DNA from: Lithospermum erythrorhizon
Lineage: Eukaryota > Streptophyta > Magnoliopsida > Boraginales > Boraginaceae
Direction of reading: 5' to 3'
Length of the DNA stretch: 64,000 nt
NCBI GenBank assembly: GCA_019722365.1
Contig: JADFUC010000113.1
Location: forward strand, 62,001 to 126,000
Shown: one piece after another, positions 23,262 through 35,718 of the stretch
Layout: every line of letters begins with the position of its first letter
Position numbering within the stretch: the first letter of the stretch is position 1
Notes under the pieces: model-generated
Told to the model about the DNA's origin: nothing
Seen by the model: only the letters and a program-made list of their open reading frames with translations
Database searches by the model: none
Made by a program: the position numbers and the translations under genes

Positions 23262-26200
23262 ATGATCATAGCTGTGGAAGGATGTATGCACGGAGACTTG
23301 GACGGAGTATATGCAACCCTTTCGCATTTACAAGAAGTCGAAAAAATCAAAGTGGACATTCTTATTTGTTGTGGTGATTTTCAGGTATGTGTCACTCTTA
23401 TGAATCATTTTCAAGTGGTTTGGTATAACATTACTTTCTATTTCCATTGTCACCCCACGAAACATCTATATTAGTCTCTGATTAAGTTGATTAACTATTG
23501 TTTGTTATAAAGAATACGAAAGGAATAACTATGAACAACTAGCGCTTATGGTTAAAAAATAGTCATTCAATGAACAAATACTTCTGATGAATTAATAACA
23601 TACTCTTGTTTGGTCCAATTGGGGTGAACAGTTTTATCGAGCCTTGTTTGTATTCAAAAGATTTCAAAACATTGTTTGAAATAAGGACTACGACTTAAAT
23701 TTATGGCGGAAAAAAGAGTTTATAAATCATACTAAAAAGTCAAAATGATATTTAGAGAAACTAAATGTCAATGCATTTTAAAACGGGTTAATATGATTAT
23801 TTAAATATATACATAGACTAAAAATTCACATAATTTCTTCTTCTATTTCATTTAATTTATTAAAATGCATTCTCTTTTACTGTTTCTAAGGCTGTTAGGA
23901 ATGAAAAGGATTTGCTGAGTTTAAATGTGCCACCTAAATATCGAAGCATGAACTCATTTTGGAAATATTACTCGGGAGAGAAAGTAGCCCCAATTCCAAC
24001 CATTTTCATTGGAGGAAATCACGAGGCATCCAATTATCTCTGGGAACTGTAAGTGTTCTCAATTGTGGTTATATGTATGTCAGAGTTGCAGCTAAACATG
24101 TATATCCCTTCACTTAAAGCAGTACTTCCACTTAGGCAGCTTGGAATAAGAGGGACATTATATTATTTTCTTTGCTCGGTCATTTTCTTAGTGTTGAATG
24201 TGCTTCTTTGGGGTTTCTCATTTGGACTTTTGCAATTAACTGTACATGATATCATGACTGCAGTAATAGTACATTTCTGTAGGGCCTGTTAAACCAATTT
24301 TGTAATACATATGTTCTGTTTGACTTGTTACAATATCGAAATAGAAATAGGATTTTGTGTTTTTATCCGTGAGAGGAATGCTTATTGAGTCTACAAACTT
24401 ATTGAATCAATAGCATTTAGTTTAAACATATTGAATCAGTCCTCTTCATGTTTTAACTTACTTCTATGTAATTATCCATTTGAATGACTCACCTGTTTCC
24501 TTCAAGATCATTTAATGATTGATCCTATTACAATTTGTCATCGAAGTTTACCAAATAAGACCTGCTAACCTGAGGAACATTGCATAGAGATAATTGTGAG
24601 GTCACCAGTCAGTATATTTTTTTCGCTTGTCTTCATAGCTGATGAACATATGTATCTTCTTTCCAGGTATTATGGAGGTTGGGCTGCACCTCATATATAC
24701 TTCCTTGGTTTTGCAGGAGTTGTCAAGTTTGGGAACGTTCGCATTGGTGGCATTTCTGGAATCTACAAACCTCAGCATTATCATTTAGGTTTGACATACA
24801 TAAGCATTTATTCCCATAGTCTGTAGTCTCTTTGGTCAAGTGTTTTATGGTCACATGATCAATTTAATAGAAGTGCATTCTTTTAATGGTTTCTTTACCA
24901 GCCTTATGAAATCGGTTCGGAAAGTATAATTCATGTGATTACTGATTTCACTAATTTGGCTTATTCTGTCTCTGTTCGTTATGATTTTTATTGCAAGCAG
25001 GTCATTTCGAAAGGCTACCCTACAATGAACGAGATATCCGCTCTATCTATCATGTTCGTGAATATGACGCTCATAAGCTCATGCAAGTCAAAGAACCAAT
25101 TGATATTTTCCTCTCACATGATTGGCCTCTTGGAATAACAGAGCATGGGAATGTAGAAGAACTTCTCAGGCAGAAACCTTTCTTTAGAAATGAGGTAATC
25201 ATAATAGTCGAGCATTCCAACTCAGATTATGTTAAAGTATATTATATTCATTATGGCAGAGACGTTTATGCATGAATGTGAATACCATCTGCATTACAAC
25301 TTTAAAGTTATCAGATATATAGATCTGCACATGGAATATAATGGTCTTAGGTCATCTCTCTAGAATAGATAAAGTCCCTTCATGTCTAAACTTATCCTTG
25401 CAATGCCTCAGAAAGTTTCCACAAGTGCATGTAACACTAGACTTATGGTTCACTGATTATTTTTGTTTATTGTTATACATTTTCTAAACTTGCAGTTTTA
25501 GTACCGATGGACTGATAGCGCATGCTGATGACTTTCAATTAATTAATTCAGATCCAGGAAGGAACCTTGGGAAGTCGAGCTGCTGCAGATTTGCTTGAAC
25601 AATTAAAACCTTCTTACTGGTTTTCTGCTCACTTACACTGTAAATTTGCTGCTTTAGTTCAGCATGGTGAAGGTGGTCCAACGACGAAGTTTCTTGCACT
25701 TGATAAATGTCTTCCAGGACGAAAATTTTTGCAGGTGCCCTCTTTCATCCTTCAAATTGTTTGCACTTGTAGCTTTTGAAAGGATTGGTCAATCTTTATG
25801 TGTTCAGCTGTTATAATTAGTTTTATGGTAGGTTTTGGAAATTGAATCAGAGCCAGGACCTTATGAGCTACATTATGATGAAGAATGGCTGGCAATTACA
25901 AAGCGATTTAATTCCATGCTTCCTCTAACAAGAAGTCGAGTAAATTTTAGGTTTGTTTACTACTTCGATGTCCTTCCTCCATTCAATTTAATTGACGTTT
26001 TTTTTACCACAAATTATTTTTATTCCTTATTCTAATAAATATAAAATTGATAGCATTAGATTTGTTTTTAATAATATTTTAACCTTTCCTCAAAAAGCGA
26101 ATATGTGAATTAAAAAAATGGAGGGAGTATAATAATGCTTAATCTCATAAAACGTCAGCTTATAACACTTCCACTTTGGGTGGCAGCGATGTAAAGCTCG

Positions 26201-28204
26201 ACATACAAGAATGCCGTGAATTTGTAAAGAATAAGCTTAATGCGAGAGGATCCAAACCATTTGAATTTGAACAGACGGTACCAAATCACAATCCTTCTAT
26301 AACTGGTATGAATTACAGTTAAACTATTGTGAGATTCCTATGTACTCTTTTGAATTTGACACTTGTGAGTTCAACTTTTGGTTCTCTAGTTTCTTTATCT
26401 TAAATTGTTCTTCTTTAATTTGTAATATGTGACTTGCTTTTACTGAGAAGTTTGTAATATAGGAAGAGTTTGGTTTACCTATATTCATTTTCAAAATGTT
26501 TTTTTACTGTACGATTTTGAAGGCATCTCTTCTTTCAATATGCAGCACACAGTAAGAACCCTCAGACTGTGGCTTTCTTAGATCTTTTGGAACTCCCTTA
26601 TTTACTTGACAATACAACTGAACACAGAGAGAAAATTGGGAGTCCAGCATTATTTATGCCTAAAGGTGAGATTTCCATTTTGATTCATCTATTACAGTGA
26701 AATATATGTTCTATACTTCTAGCCTTTTTTTTGGGAGGGTGTCGCGGAAAGTTCTTGTCCATTAAACTTTTGTTCATTAATAGTTCATTAATGATCAAAA
26801 TGCAAATTATACAATTTTATAATATTTTTTTCTCTTCTTTTGGTACATATTAAGTCAATTATATAAGCTTATTTTTACCTTCTAGATAATATGTACCAAT
26901 TTGTTCAGCGAATTTTAGTACACATACTAATTAGAGGCTTAGAATAATTTATACTTTTTTTAATTTTAAATTGTACCATCTTAGAATGATACATTTTTGT
27001 AATATGTACCATTTTTACATTGAAATTGAGTAGATATGAAGATCAATGAAAATTTAAACAATAATCATACACTTTTGTTTTTTAATGATCAAAATTAATA
27101 AAATTGTACATTTATTGGACATCTTGTTACAGGATCATACCATCTCAAACTGGTCCCCCTCAATTAGTAATCTCTATCTCTCACGGATCACTTCATTTTT
27201 AATTCCGTCTTCACTAGTAACTCCTCACAAACCTCTCAACATTCTTATCTCTGCTATTGATATCTTATATATATGCTGATTTTCACTGGCCAACATTTTA
27301 CCATATAGTAGAACTAATCTAATTACTATCTTGTAATGTTTACCTTTGATCTTTTGGTGACCTTTTTATCTCACAATACACCTCATGTACTTCTCAATTT
27401 ATTCCATATTGTTTGAATTTCTCATCCAAATCCCCATTATTCTGGATCAACGACCCCAAATATTTGTAAACATCATTTTTCTCACAATTTTGTGCACCCC
27501 TAAACTCACATGTTCAATACTGATACTTGTGGTTTACTGAATAGTACATACTAACCTAGAATTATTACTTTAATCTGTGCTTGATATTTATTGTTGGGGT
27601 TTATTCAGGTAGGTTCTAGTCCCTCAGTCCCTAACTGATCCAATTTTGATTTTTGGTAAATTGACTTTTTAAACATGGAACTCAAATACTATCTTTTATT
27701 ATGTTGTGAAAAATATAGTATTTTCGACATATTTCACTGTTAACATGATAATTTTAATTTATATGAAAGTTGTGTGCGTCAATTAAGACAACAAAATCTG
27801 TAAATATTTATAATTGAAAAACCAAACTGGACGATCTTTTAGAGATGAAGGTAGTATTTTGAAGTGGCATTAACGAAATACTTTTCTTCTCATAGATTAA
27901 TGTTTTCTTTTAAAGCCCTGCACCATGTGGCTATTCTAGTTTTTCCTTTGTGCTTTTTAGCTTGCTGATGGGATTGGTAGTTACAATAGGAGAAAAGTGT
28001 CTGTAACTGGTTGCTTTCTCTATATGGAGTTCGTCCAAACTCCAAACCAGTAGTGCAACTTGACCATTGTACAAACCACCAAGACATCGATTAAGTTTTT
28101 CCAAAAATGCAGGTCCTTATCACTCAGACAATGAAGACATTCCCATTGATGATCTAGATGATATTGATGAAATTGAAGCAGCAAATGAGCAGGAAAATTC
28201 TTAA
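23262..28204 (+). CDS. DBR1: RNA lariat debranching enzyme
   Basis: Hydrolyses the 2'-5' bond of excised intron lariats in the nucleus; a metallophosphoesterase. Nine exons: 23262-23384, 23891-24048, 24667-24788, 25001-25194, 25552-25734, 25832-25950, 26187-26305, 26546-26665 and 28113-28204. All junctions are GT-AG and the frame is kept throughout, giving 409 residues, close to the usual plant length. Metal-binding motifs are in order: GCMHGDLD (residues 8-15; Cys at the first position as normal for DBR1), CGDFQ (37-41), GGNHEA in exon 2, SHDWP in exon 4 and [10 protein letters not shown] in exon 5. The lariat-recognition region ([13 protein letters not shown]) is present. The C-terminus is acidic ([18 protein letters not shown]). 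The chosen ATG gives [11 protein letters not shown], collinear with the family start. No lesions seen; introns 6 and 8 carry transposon relics. Confidence 0.97.
25972..26127. mobile_element. Stowaway-like MITE in DBR1 intron 6
   Basis: The left end CCTTCCTCCATTCAATTTAA and the reverse complement of the right end CTCCCTCCATTTTTTTAATT are inverted copies. TA follows the right end. About 156 bp, non-coding. Confidence 0.6.
27130..27515 (-). pseudogene. Antisense LINE reverse-transcriptase C-terminal fragment
   Basis: In DBR1 intron 8 the minus strand encodes, with stops and frameshifts, [16 protein letters not shown], then [26 protein letters not shown], and a segment like RIRNEVIRE further on. 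This is the order of the conserved C-terminal region of plant non-LTR retrotransposon ORF2 (YLGS, LLYG.E.W, Q...KM.VAEMRMLR, RNE.IRE). It is a 5'-truncated, old insertion opposite to the host gene. Confidence 0.75.
27619..27854. mobile_element. Stowaway-like MITE in DBR1 intron 8
   Basis: The left end GTCCCTCAGTCCCTAAC and the reverse complement of the right end CTACCTTCATCTCTAAAAGA are inverted copies with continued similarity (GATTTTTGG / GGTTTTTCA). TA flanks both ends. About 236 bp. Confidence 0.55.
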
Positions 28205-28725
28205 AACATTTGTATCATAGGGTAGTACCTTGAAGAATACCTGGCCTAACAATCACAAAAGTTCAATATAAAATTACTCAGATTAGTCTTCTCTCCTTAT
28301 TTATCTTCTAGGTCCATGTCATGGATGCTACAAGCTTGTGCTTCAACCGTCTTGTTATTTATGTTTAATCTAATAAATTACATCTATTATCTCTTCTAGA
28401 ATAGACTGATATTTATGGTTGTGGCTCTCATAATGCAGATGGACAAAATGGAGTTACATTAGTATTCGAGATGAGTCTCACTAAATGTTTATGTGAAAAT
28501 ATGACCAATTTTCGACTGCTCTTTAGTGGTTAGCATTAATTATTTAGATCATATCCCAGGAGTGAGCTTGCATATTTCATTTGTTAAGGGACTCTTGACC
28601 ATAATAATACCTTGAAGAATGTATAAACTGCTTGTACCTTTTCCATCTTAATGTAATTAGGATGTTTAGCTGTCACTTAAAACAATAGATTTTGACTCGA
28701 AAATAGTTTTTTCAAATAAATTTAA
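28205..28725 (+). other. DBR1 3' untranslated and downstream region
   Basis: AT-rich sequence after the DBR1 stop, with several AATAA-like signals (for example near 28267 and 28370). No second gene is visible. Confidence 0.4.
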
Positions 28726-29029
28726 GGGGCTGTTTGGATTTGGATTGAGGTAATAAAGACATTTAGCTCAATGTTATCTCTGGACCTTCTCTAGCAGTAT
28801 CTGGCAATTTGACATGTTCAAAAAATTCATGGTTAATTAACAAAAAAAAATCCATAGTTTAAATATATAGGTTTTGTTTGGATACTTCACAAAATTAAGA
28901 AATTTTAAATCAACTCATTTATGAGATGGATTTCCATTAACAAAATAGGTGAACTCAAAATCACTCCAAAACATATGTGATTTTAAATCCACCCGCCTCT
29001 TCTTGATATCATATTTTCTTCAATTTTCG

Positions 29030-30215
29030 ACCTGAGTCAATATTTTCGGGCCGTTTCAAACCGAGAACATATTTTCACCCTGTTTCGGTCCAATGACCCA
29101 TTTTCGCCTCATTTCACCTCGGGAACATATTTTCACCCCGTTTCAACCCGTAACCATATTTTCACATTGTTTCTATCGATGACATACTTGCGCTTGTTTA
29201 CTTCCAGAACATATTTTAACAATGTTTGGACAGGGACCGTATTCCCCATTGCGTTTCGACCGAGACAGCGTTTTTTGCACGATACCATATTTTCGACTTC
29301 ATTTAAATGAGAGCATATTTTCACCCGTTACGACCAAGTGACCATATTTTTTGTGATTTCGGCCGGGACCATATTTCGCCTATTTCGACTTCGAATCGCA
29401 TATTTTTCGGTCAGCAGCCGGAAATATATTTTTATTTTCGCCCCGGAACATATTTTGCTCACGTTTTCGACCGGAGATTATATTTTCGATTCCATTTCGA
29501 CCGAAACCATATTTTAAACTCGTTCGCCCCGAACATATTTTACTTTATTTGAAGCCCGGACAATATTTTCCAGCCCATTTTGCAAGAACATATTTTCAGG
29601 CCATTTCGACCACAAACCATATTTTATTTCGTTTAGCGAAAAGCAATATTTTCGCGTTTGACCCGGACCCGTATTTCGGCTCATTTTGACCCTTAACATC
29701 TTTTGATATTTCGACCCATTTAGGCCGAGGCCATATTTTAAACTAAACCTCTTTGGCTATATTTTAGCCCCATTCGACCCGGACCGTGACTGCACCCGAT
29801 TTTGACACGAAACATATTTCGGCCCATTTCGTATGATACCATATTTTCGGCTTGTTTAGCGCCCGAAACATAATTCGCCTGTTTGACCCGGACCATATTT
29901 TATTATTTTGACCGAGAACATATTTTGACCCATTTAAAACCGAGACATATCTTACATTTCGTTTCGCCCCGAATAAATATTTTACTTCGTTCGACCCGGA
30001 CTGATATTTTCGGCCCGTTTAACCGAAACTATATATTCCACGAATTAGACCGAGACCATATTTTTATCCGTTTTAACCCGTTTGTACACTAGATCATATT
30101 TTACCGCGTTTCGGCCGGATCATGTTGTCGTTTGTTTCGATCGAGAACCATATTTTCAACCCATTTACGACCCGTGATCATATTGTTGGCTGTTTCGACC
30201 CGAGATCACATTTCG
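29030..30215 (+). repeat. ~29-bp minisatellite array, first orientation
   Basis: About 40 degenerate units of 26-31 bases with the core GACCCGAGACCATATTTTCG. Unit-to-unit indels are frequent. The open frames crossing it are by-products of the repeat. Confidence 0.85.
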
Positions 30216-30770
30216 TCGGTTTTGAAATTTGGCAAAATAATTTTCGGTGAAATTTGTAGAAATGAAATTTACGTAAAATTTGTCAAAATGACGTCTGCGT
30301 GTCAAAATTTATCGAAATTAAATTTTGGATCGAAATGAATATTTAGGTTGAATTTATCGAAAATGAAGTTCGAGGGTCAAAATTAGTAGAAAATCAATTC
30401 TCGACGAAATTTGTCAAAAAATGACGTTTCGGGTCGAAATCTATAGAAAATGAAGCCCGGCATCAAAACTTGTCGGAAATGTAGTTCTGAGTCGAAATTT
30501 ATCGAAGTGAGTTCAGTAGAAATTTATCGAAATGGCGTTAGGTAAATTTGTCAAAATTAATTTCGGGCGAAATTTGTCAAAAACAAAGTTTCGGGTCAAA
30601 ATTTGTCAAAATTGACGTTTTGGGTTGAAATTTGTCAAAAATGAAGTTTTGGGTCGAAATTTGTCAAAAATGTTGTTTAGGCCGAAATTTGTCAAAAATG
30701 AATTTCCAGGTCTAAATTTGTCGAACAAGAAGTTTTGGGCCAAAATTTGTCAAAAATAACATTGCCAAAC
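30216..30770 (-). repeat. ~29-bp minisatellite array, opposite orientation
   Basis: About 19 units with the plus-strand core GAAATTTGTCAAAAATGAAG followed by TTTTGGGTC. The reverse complement starts GACCCAAAACTTCATTTTTG and aligns over about 29 bases with the unit of the left array (roughly 20 of 28 positions by eye). The two arrays therefore sit head to head. Units near the right end are the most uniform. Confidence 0.85.
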
Positions 30771-30839
30771 AATTAATTTTAAATCCATCACCAAATCCAT
30801 GCTCAAATCTAGTCTTTGTTAGTGGGCGGAGTAGCAGAA

Positions 30840-31150
30840 AATCGCGGGACCGGTAGAACCGGTCCGTTAATCCAAATCCGTTAAAGGTAGCGGGCTTCGG
30901 TTCGGTTATTTTTGCTTTGAGATTGGTGGGACCCATTTTAAACCGGTCTGAATCAATATATATAATAACCACTCCCCCGCTGTTTTCACAATCTGAAATT
31001 ACCGAACAAACAGAACCAACTGACCCACCACACCAGTCAGTCTCCCCCTCGCTCTCATTTCTTCTTCTGCAGACCCGCCCCGCTTCCTCCTTCTCCTTTT
31101 TCCATTATTATTCTACATGAAACTATGAAAGTGGTAAACCCCTCTTCCCC
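30840..31150 (+). promoter_or_regulatory. Promoter and leader-like segment
   Basis: A TATA-like TATATATAATA lies at about 30957, followed after some 60-150 bases by a long CT-rich stretch (CCCCCTCGCTCTCATTTCTT) typical of plant leaders. An in-phase coding exon is not found downstream; the nearest ATG (31117) is followed by a short frame. ACCGGT motifs precede the TATA. It may be a captured 5' gene end inside the surrounding element. Confidence 0.35.
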
Positions 31151-32244
31151 ATTTATTGTTTGTTCATTATTCTACATTGATGATTTTGATTTGTATTGAG
31201 AATTCGATTTTGATTTCTTTGGATGAATTCGATTTTGATTTGTATTGAGAATCAATGAATGTTGAATTTTTTATTGAGAATCGATTTTGGTTTTTCAAAT
31301 TGGACCTGCTCGAAATCGGTCCGGAATGGTATCCATCCGGTTCACTATTGGACCGATTCCGATCCAAAAAATATCCGATAGTAATTTCGGACGGTCGGTT
31401 TAGACAGGTATCCTACCGTCCCGTTGATATACGGACCAACGAGGACGGTAACACTACTCAAATCCATTGATTTCACAAACAATGGATTTGATTTCAAATC
31501 CATGGATTTCAAATCCTTTTCTTTCAAATCCATCCTCAAATTCAAATCCACTGATTCAAACGGAGCCTTAAGTATTCTCTTATTCAATTGTATTTGTAGT
31601 AATTTTATAATTTATGATTGAATATTAATGCGTTCAATTTTTAAAAAAAGAATTTTCTTTAGTTGAAACATACTTCATGGAATTAACTAATCTCTCAATG
31701 CAACACAACCTCTAGGAAGGAAGTAGTTGAAGAATTATTTGAAGATGAAGATATCCAATCATCAAAAAAATAGTCTTGAATCTGAAGCTCTTAATTTGGA
31801 TCAAAAGAACAAATTACATTTGCTCTATCTTTGTAGTTGTTGACTCTATGAAATAATTTCTTTAGACATCTTTGTTAAACCAAGCATTTATAATACTTGG
31901 GTGACCTGATAAAGGCGTGAGAAAATAAAAGCACCACGAGATGATAACCCGAGCTTTAGTGCGATGTACCCTGTCGATTGGCGGTAGCCAAATGAAGGAT
32001 TTTATTATAATGATAATATATTATAAATAAGGATTTATCTTCCTCTAATGCCCTATTCTACTCCAATCTAGTCAAACAAGTCCGGGCTCCCTGCCGTATC
32101 CGCTTCACGTCGACACTCTCTAGTGTTCGCTTACAATGATTCAAACAAAATAAATCTTTCAAAGATTGTTATAAGAAGTGTCATAAACAATCGTACATTA
32201 GTTAGAAGTTTAGAGAATGACTTCTAACACATTAGAAGCCTATA

Positions 32245-32405
32245 AAAATATTTTCTCACCAATGCTTTTTTGTCTACATGTTACAATGCAGAAAAATACA
32301 ATATTTGAAGTGGTAGACGGCTACACAAAAAATATTTTCTCTACGACCTTTTTGTCTCATATTGTCTGAGAGAATACAATATTTGAAGTAGTAGACAGCT
32401 AGGTC
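32245..32405. repeat. 82-bp tandem duplication
   Basis: Two copies share AAATATTTTCTC, TTTTTGTCT and ACAATATTTGAAGT.GTAGAC, starting at about 32245 and 32327. Confidence 0.7.
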
Positions 32406-33517
32406 TGCAATGAGGCATATTTATAGTGTAGGCATATCAATCATATATGGAAAGATTTTTCAAAAATAATTCTTTCCATATCACATCATGTAATAATTGC
32501 TTGGGTTGGATACTTTCCTTTTTTTCATAATCAATCAAATCTCAATCTTCATGTTTGAGAAATACTCCAAGTCATTGTCATATATTATAGGGAATGGAAA
32601 TATCTCTTCCCAAATATTGCCAAAATCGGAAGAATCATAAAATATCTACGAGGTTCGGCGATGCTTGAATTGTTGGCAGCTATCTTTGATGAATACTTAC
32701 GACATTATCCTGATTTTGCCTAAAGACAAAATAGATAGCCAACCCAAACCTTGGTAGTTTTTTTGTGTAGAGAGTTCAATATGTAAAATATAATTTTTTT
32801 TATCTGATACGTTATCTTTGGGGATGAACTTCAATTTAAATTGACACATCTGTATATTATCTTTTGCAATTGCCATATATAGTAGCTACATTTTATGAAT
32901 GAATGTGTCCCATTTAATTAAAAATTCTTCAAAGTCAATACTAATGCATGGCATTGAGTTCTTCCCGGTGTTTGATAGACCTTCAATGAGCTACAATATA
33001 CTAATAATCTACTTAAAATAATTAATTTTAATTGATCGTATTTATTTTTCAAAGTAATTTTTTTTTATTCATATAACGAAACTACAATATACTAATATTT
33101 ATTTTCCTTTAACAATATTTACACATATAATATTAATAAATCTAATATAACAAACATATTTTATAATTACATAACATGTAAAACACATATATAATAATTT
33201 AATATAATATACATTGTATTTATAATGTTAATAAATTATTTATATTTCATTACCTTAATACAAGGTAATAACTAATCCATTAGTTTGGGGATAATGGTTT
33301 TAACGCACATGGGGAGGTAATGAAGCAACTTAGGGAATGAAATCGGCAGTAAACTTAACACCAAATTAAGTAATGGAATCGAGATCTCATTTCATTTCAT
33401 TTCTTTGATGTGTACCAAACACAGCTAAAATTTTACTTTTGGTAACACGTAACATCCTCGTTGAATAGATGAAATAGAAGGAGACAATGAAATATGAAAT
33501 CCTACATGGGGGATTAT

Positions 33518-33680
33518 TTTTTAAGAAAGAATAACTCATGTGAACAGCTCATAGCTAGATTTACTACTATCTCGAAAAAATCCTTAACAACCATTTTTTA
33601 GAGAAAGAATAACTCTTTCATGTGAACGACTCATAGCTAGTTGCTACTATCTCGAAAAAATCATAACAACCATATTTAAT
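33518..33680. repeat. ~78-bp tandem duplication
   Basis: Two copies share GAAAGAATAACTC, CTCATAGCTAG and CTACTATCTCGAAAAAATC, with small indels. Confidence 0.8.
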
Positions 33681-34379
33681 TGAAAAATCCATCTAGGTCA
33701 CAAAATTGAAGGTAAACCGAACCATTGAACACCAATAATTTATGTTGACATTTTACAATTATAATCCTTTGAAAAAAACACAAAATAAATTACTTATACA
33801 TCGCCAACAAAATAAATATTTTTCTTCCCAGTACATCTTGGAAGGAGAGTGTGCTCGGGCCTCTTCCCGACGTTTTCCAATACTCGGTGTGACATTATCA
33901 TTACCAACCGAAATGCCATGATATACAATTTTCTCTCCTCTAGGCCTAGTTGGCGCAAGTAGGGTCGGCAAGTCATCGTCACTACTGGTAGATTTGTTCT
34001 TAGAACAAGACCACGACGCCTATCAAAAACTGTAGTTGATGCAGACGGAATCTCCCGATCCTCATCATCATGTATGTGCACGCTACTCTGCACATACTGT
34101 CATTAAGGTGCCATATTTTTTGTACCTTTCCACTGAGGATAAACCTTGCCCTTGCCAAAATCTTTTTGTCTGTCTCCCATCTACACGTTTCAACAAATGA
34201 TTACAAACTTGTTACCTTTAGTTCAAATCATTTATGTAACATAAACATAAGTCAACACAATAATTAAATTTTCAATTTCAATTCAACTAACTTTAATTTA
34301 AAATGAAAAAACTTTTCAATTTCATCCTATGAATTTTAATGTGATTCAATTTTAATGCTAATTCAATTTCAATTCTAAT

Positions 34380-34512
34380 TCTATTACGTGATTATATGTG
34401 TATATTATGATAGTGTGGGCTTGTGTATAGTTAGCCCATAGGTTTTATATTATGTAACACTATATATTCGTTGAGATATCAATAATATTAGTGGAGAGCT
34501 TCTAACTTTACA
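34380..34512 (+). repeat. 5' LTR of copia element
   Basis: Contains TATATATTCGTTGAGATATC and ends TTTACA next to the primer site. The exact left edge is uncertain by about 20 bases. Confidence 0.8.
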
Positions 34513-34592
34513 TGGGATCAGAGTGAATACGGCTAGAGCAAAATTAGTGATTCTTTCTACTAGATTTTCAGCCAAACACTACCCAAATTACC

Positions 34593-35325
34593 ATGGATGA
34601 TGATAACCCCCCACCAATACTGTTGTCGACCTTCCTCAGGGTGGTGCGCCTGGTGGTGCCACCCCCCGCACAACCTATTAATCCTAAACTTGATCATAAC
34701 TGTCCATTCTACTTGAGTTCTAATGATAATCCGGGAAATATCATTAGTACTGTCACTTTTACCGGGCATAATTACAATGATTGGTCCAAAGCTCTTCGGT
34801 TGTCACTTATTGCACCAAGAAAGTTTGGATTTATTGATAGGTGTGTGGAAAAACCTATCACGGGATCTCTGCTTGGTGATTGGCAATGTGTTCAAGCGAT
34901 GCTTGTTCAATGGATTTTGAATACTATTGATTCGTCGTTGCGAAAGATGATACCTTATTTTGAGGAAGCTCGTCCCTTATGGGCGGTCTTACAACGCCGT
35001 TTTGATGTTGGAAGCGGAACTCGCAAGTAGCACCTCAAGGTTGTTTTGGCCGAGTGCAAGCAGACCTCCAACATATTGATTGGTAATTATTTTGGGAAAT
35101 TACAACCATTATGGGACCAGTTGGCTACTTATGATTCAATTCCCTCATGTCGTTGTGGTTTTTGTGTGTGTCAGTTGGCGGAGAAGTTTCAGCAGAAGCA
35201 AGGTAATGACAAATTGCATGAGTTTCTATATGGGATTAATGTGGAACGTTTTGGGGCCCTTCGCTCTTCGTTGTTGTCTCAGGATCCTTCATGCTATGCT
35301 GCAAGAAGAGCAGCTTACTAGTCAT
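34593..35325 (+). pseudogene. Copia gag relic
   Basis: Opens MDDDNPPP and includes FTGHNYNDWSKALRLSL and FGFIDRCVEKP, the N-terminal gag signature of this copia group. An in-frame stop at 35028 separates it from a continuing frame at 35046-35321 (QLAEKFQQKQGNDKLHEFLYG). The zinc knuckle region near 35400-35470 is frame-shifted. Confidence 0.9.
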
Positions 35326-35718
35326 CGGGATATTTCTATTGATCGTCATAATGTTATGGTTATGGCGGTTCAATCTTCTTCTTGAGGTACCTCTCGTTCT
35401 GATTCTCGTAACAAAACTAATGGATCTTGCACTTATTGTCATCGTAGTGGTCATCGTAGCAGGGCTCAAACACGCTGATTTCGCTCATATAGGGGGCCAA
35501 GGGACCTCGGCTAGTGCAGGCTGAGGGCTTGACACTGCCCATGCAGTGTGCACGTCTGTGGGCATCGCGAGTGGAGGCTTTGGTGGCTCACTGCCCAGGT
35601 TCATACGAGTGGCACTGGCTTGACCGAGTCCGATTGGAGTAAGTTGAAAACTCTGCTTGGGCATTCTGATTTGGGTAGTGATGATCATCTAGTTAGTAAG
35701 TGATTTACTTCTGCTAAT

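Larger units (their letters stand above)
28726..31567. mobile_element. Candidate foldback/Harbinger-type element
   Basis: The left end GGGGCTGTTTGGATTTGG and the reverse complement of the right end GGCTCCGTTTGAATC share the GG.CT..GTTTG.AT terminal pattern common in Tourist/Harbinger elements. Both are flanked by TTAA (28722-28725 and 31568-31571). The 2.84-kb body holds two inverted minisatellite arrays and a promoter-like segment but no transposase. The ends are short and somewhat diverged, so the boundaries are a proposal. Confidence 0.45.
31568..34379. other. Intergenic DNA with small duplications
   Basis: No recognised gene. It contains two local tandem duplications (listed separately) and a Tourist-like end ACCAAACACAGCT near 33416 without a visible partner. 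A 99-codon minus-strand frame at 33794-34093 has no motif I recognise. The segment 31900-32780 has the look of an LTR but no partner copy was found. Confidence 0.4.

Noticed and set aside
23180..23377. Alternative start MGSLVNKDAF for DBR1
   Set aside because: It is in a different frame from the conserved GCMHGDLD motif. The ATG at 23262 gives the family start.
29307..30338. Several open frames of 60-80 codons across the 29-bp arrays, rich in Arg, Phe and His
   Set aside because: They follow the repeat unit (DRDHIF..-like cycles), shift frame often, and have no start context or homologue I recognise. They are by-products of the minisatellite.
29030..30770. CRISPR-like array
   Set aside because: Units are degenerate and contiguous with no unique spacers, and the DNA is plant nuclear.
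31900..32780. Possible solo LTR
   Set aside because: The composition and local duplications are LTR-like, but neither TG...CA ends nor a target duplication could be fixed.
33400..33425. Right end of a Tourist-type element (ACCAAACACAGCT)
   Set aside because: No matching left end found within 2 kb.
33794..34093. 99-residue minus-strand frame with HIHDDEDREIPS
   Set aside because: No domain recognised; it could be a second transposon ORF, but there is no supporting end or neighbour.
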